Origin: Vicinamibacteria bacterium
GTDB taxonomy: Bacteria > Acidobacteriota > Vicinamibacteria > Fen-336 > JAGNNV01
NCBI GenBank assembly: GCA_016650185.1
Contig: JAENWE010000291.1
Location: 1-6,376 of the forward strand
DNA: 6,376 nucleotides
Reading direction: 5' to 3'
Below are positions 4,391-6,376 of this stretch, one piece after another; within the stretch, counting starts at the first letter, position 1, and each line of letters opens with the position of its first letter. The notes beneath the pieces were generated by a model. It ran no database searches, was not told the DNA's origin, and saw nothing but the letters and a program-made list of their open reading frames with translations. Made by a program: the position numbers and the translations under genes.

Positions 4391-6376
4391 CTACTGACCG
4401 CCGGCCGCGCCCGGAGGGCGCGCTGCGGGCGTAGCCGGTGGGGCCGCCTTGCCCGCATCCAGGTCGTTCCAGTTCATGATTGCGTTGAACCCGAGCGAGA
4501 ACGTGCCCTGGGTCTGCCAGCGCCAGAACGGCCGCATCGCGAACATCACCACGTGCCCCTTCCCGAGGGGCGCCTCCAGAACGGCCGCGCGATTCGCCAG
4601 ATACTGACCATTGGCGATGGTGCCCGAGAGCAACATGTCGTTCGGATTTGTCGGGAACGTGAGGATCACACGAGGACGAGCCCCGGCGTCGAGATTGACG
4701 CCAAAGGCCCGGGCCATCTGACGGAAAGCCGTTGCCTGGTCGGCCTGGGGCGGCTCTGCGCCCTTCGCGGCAGCGGCGGGATCGAGCGGATTGATCTTCA
4801 GAGGCGCCGCCATGGGGGTCACGTTCTGACCCAGGCCGGCGTTTGAGCTGCCGCCGCCAAAGAAGCCGGAGAACTCCGCCGGAATGCCGCCACCGCCCGC
4901 GTTCAGTACCGGAGCCTGGTTGAAGTAGACGGGAAGATCGGAATCATCGTATCCGTAGGCGATGGGGCTCTTGCGGTCGGCCCACTTGCTGCGCAGGATC
5001 GAGCCGCGCACGAAGAGCTGTTCCGGGGTCTCGACCGTGACCCCCGACGTGATGCCGTATTCGGGGAAGATGGTGGCGGTGGAGCCCTCTGTGATTAAGA
5101 CGCCCCCGGCCTCTACGAATTGCACGAGCTCCATCAGCCCCTCCATGCCCATGCCGCCGCGGATGTCGTCCGAGGTGTCGAGAGCCCCGAGGTTCGGCGT
5201 CATCTCGGACTTCTGGTAAGGCACGGCGTCGGGACCGGTTTTCGGAATGCCGTTGACCTGGCTCTGGGCCGACCCGCCGACGTGCGGAAAAATGATGACG
5301 TTGTATTTCGAACGCAGATCACCCTCCCGCAGCTTTTGATCCGCGAAGTACGTGTAGGGCACTCCATACGTATCGAGGGCGGCGCGCACCCACCCTTCGT
5401 CCTGGGTCCGCTGCCACGAGTGAACGTAGCCGATGCGCGGTGGGTCCAGATCGTGAGTCTTCACCGACGGGGCCGCATCCACCGCCCAGGCAGACAGGCC
5501 GAGATTCTTGAGAGACGGTTCCAGCTTCACCCGGTCAGCGTTCGCAACGATGAGGGCGCCGGCGCGGAACTTGCGACCCGAAAGCTCGAAGTCCTCTTCC
5601 GCCGCCGCCATCTTCACGTCCGCGTGCTTGAAACGGAAGGTGACGAGATTGTTGTCGGAAGTGGCCTCCACCACGAGGGTGGCGCCCGTGCCTTCGATCC
5701 CACCCATCGCTCTCACCTCGCCCAGGACCGGGGTCATCTTCTGATCTAGGACGGTCTTGTCGGCCACGGCGTGAAGCTTGATGTTGCGCATGTACTGGAA
5801 GGTCCAGCCGGTGTCGTCGTAGGGCCGGGGATTCTGGGGCGGATAGTTCTGGATCGAGAAGTACATATCGGCGAGGGTCCGGAACGGCTGATCTCCACGA
5901 ACGACGTAGTCGCCTTTCGCCACCTCCACGCCGCCGGCCCTGAAGGCCGCGTCGGCACTGTGAATCTCGAGACCCTGACGCAGCATCTCGTTGACCGCGT
6001 CGGCGGTATCGGCCTTTCGGCGCTGGTTTGCGGGGATGACCCACGCATTGACCGGGCCGGTTTTCCCCTTCTCGATCGACCGCTTGTTCTTCAGCCAGTA
6101 ATTCTCGAGATACATCTGGCGGTTCTTCGCGAAGTGGTTGAGCGAGAACAAGACGCCCGATTGCTGAATGTTCGTGTTGTTGCGCGGCCCCCACTTGATG
6201 GAGGGAAGCGGGGGGTTCGGACGGAACCACTCGCGGCTGGTGGTGGTCGCGGGCAGTCGGAGGTTCTCGACCACGTCCGGACCGTAACTCTGGACTTCGT
6301 AGAACCGGCCGATGGCATTGTGGCTGTGGGCGATGAAGAACATGTAGTTCGGCACCCAGCCGTCGTAGAACCCGTA
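4391..6376 (-). CDS. M14-family zinc carboxypeptidase-like protein, C-terminal 661 residues (5' end outside the window)
   Basis: The frame is open to the right edge (YGFYDGWVPNYMFF...), so the GTG at 6355 is internal. Visible residues 17-27 (HSHNAIGRFYE) match the end of the M14 domain in large secreted peptidases I know mainly from Acidobacteriota. E27 may be the catalytic Glu, but the HxxE zinc motif would lie upstream. Next come REWFRPNPPLP and RNNTNIQQSG, then a beta-rich part. From about residue 314 (RIGYVHSW) to about 440 is a class I glutamine-amidotransferase-like fold (YNVIIFPHVGG, FVEAGGVLITEGSTA) without a nucleophilic Cys. I see no cysteine anywhere in the visible part. A Gly/Ser-rich linker follows (about 493-517), then a closing domain (GKGHVVMFAMRPFWRWQTQG) and an Ala/Pro tail. 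It is probably exported, though the signal peptide is out of view. Peptidase activity cannot be judged from this fragment. Confidence 0.88.
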   Translation of the reverse strand, partial: YGFYDGWVPNYMFFIAHSHNAIGRFYEVQSYGPDVVENLRLPATTTSREWFRPNPPLPSIKWGPRNNTNIQQSGVLFSLNHFAKNRQMYLENYWLKNKRSIEKGKTGPVNAWVIPANQRRKADTADAVNEMLRQGLEIHSADAAFRAGGVEVAKGDYVVRGDQPFRTLADMYFSIQNYPPQNPRPYDDTGWTFQYMRNIKLHAVADKTVLDQKMTPVLGEVRAMGGIEGTGATLVVEATSDNNLVTFRFKHADVKMAAAEEDFELSGRKFRAGALIVANADRVKLEPSLKNLGLSAWAVDAAPSVKTHDLDPPRIGYVHSWQRTQDEGWVRAALDTYGVPYTYFADQKLREGDLRSKYNVIIFPHVGGSAQSQVNGIPKTGPDAVPYQKSEMTPNLGALDTSDDIRGGMGMEGLMELVQFVEAGGVLITEGSTATIFPEYGITSGVTVETPEQLFVRGSILRSKWADRKSPIAYGYDDSDLPVYFNQAPVLNAGGGGIPAEFSGFFGGGSSNAGLGQNVTPMAAPLKINPLDPAAAAKGAEPPQADQATAFRQMARAFGVNLDAGARPRVILTFPTNPNDMLLSGTIANGQYLANRAAVLEAPLGKGHVVMFAMRPFWRWQTQGTFSLGFNAIMNWNDLDAGKAAPPATPAARPPGAAGGQ

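Noticed and set aside
3337..4458. A 373-codon minus-strand frame opposite the PLP domain, and another plus-strand frame at 3453-4355
   Set aside because: Both are Arg/Gly/His-rich shadows of the PLP domain, whose motifs are unambiguous in the 2827-4317 frame.

Overview
The window is GC-rich, gene-dense bacterial DNA with five protein-coding genes and no RNA genes, insertion sequences, CRISPR arrays or prophage that I can see. The host cannot be fixed from sequence alone. The large secreted-type M14 peptidase with a C-terminal GATase-like domain is a family I associate with Acidobacteriota and related soil or environmental phyla, so that is the best but weak guess.

Layout. At the left edge, the 3' end of an unrecognised gene runs rightward (1-438). 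It begins with a short Ala/Val/Ser/Thr tetrapeptide repeat and continues as a helical domain. It runs tail-to-tail into, and overlaps by 23 bp, a leftward cluster of three genes, listed in transcription order: a small KdgF-like cupin (2775-2383), the oxidative DNA dealkylase AlkB (2289-1621) and the bifunctional Ada regulator/O6-alkylguanine-DNA methyltransferase (1540-416). Ada and AlkB both have all their catalytic residues. Together they form an alkylation-damage (adaptive response) module, arranged alkB then ada, the reverse of the E. coli ada-alkB order.

Divergent from the cupin, 51 bp away, is the most unusual gene (2827-4317, +). It is one 496-residue open frame joining an N-terminal peptide-deformylase-fold domain (Cys and HExxH present) to a complete C-terminal fold-type-II PLP enzyme of the serine/threonine dehydratase type. 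A small-molecule deformylase coupled to an ammonia-lyase is the natural hypothesis, but the substrate is unknown.

Convergent with it from the right, separated by 73 bp that include a UUCG-loop hairpin, is the C-terminal 661 residues of an M14-family zinc carboxypeptidase-like protein (6376-4391, -). Its N-terminal catalytic part lies outside the window.

How they work together. Ada and AlkB are a coherent repair pair. The cupin may be co-transcribed with them or may belong functionally with the divergent deformylase/PLP fusion. The M14 protein and the left-edge protein look unrelated to either.
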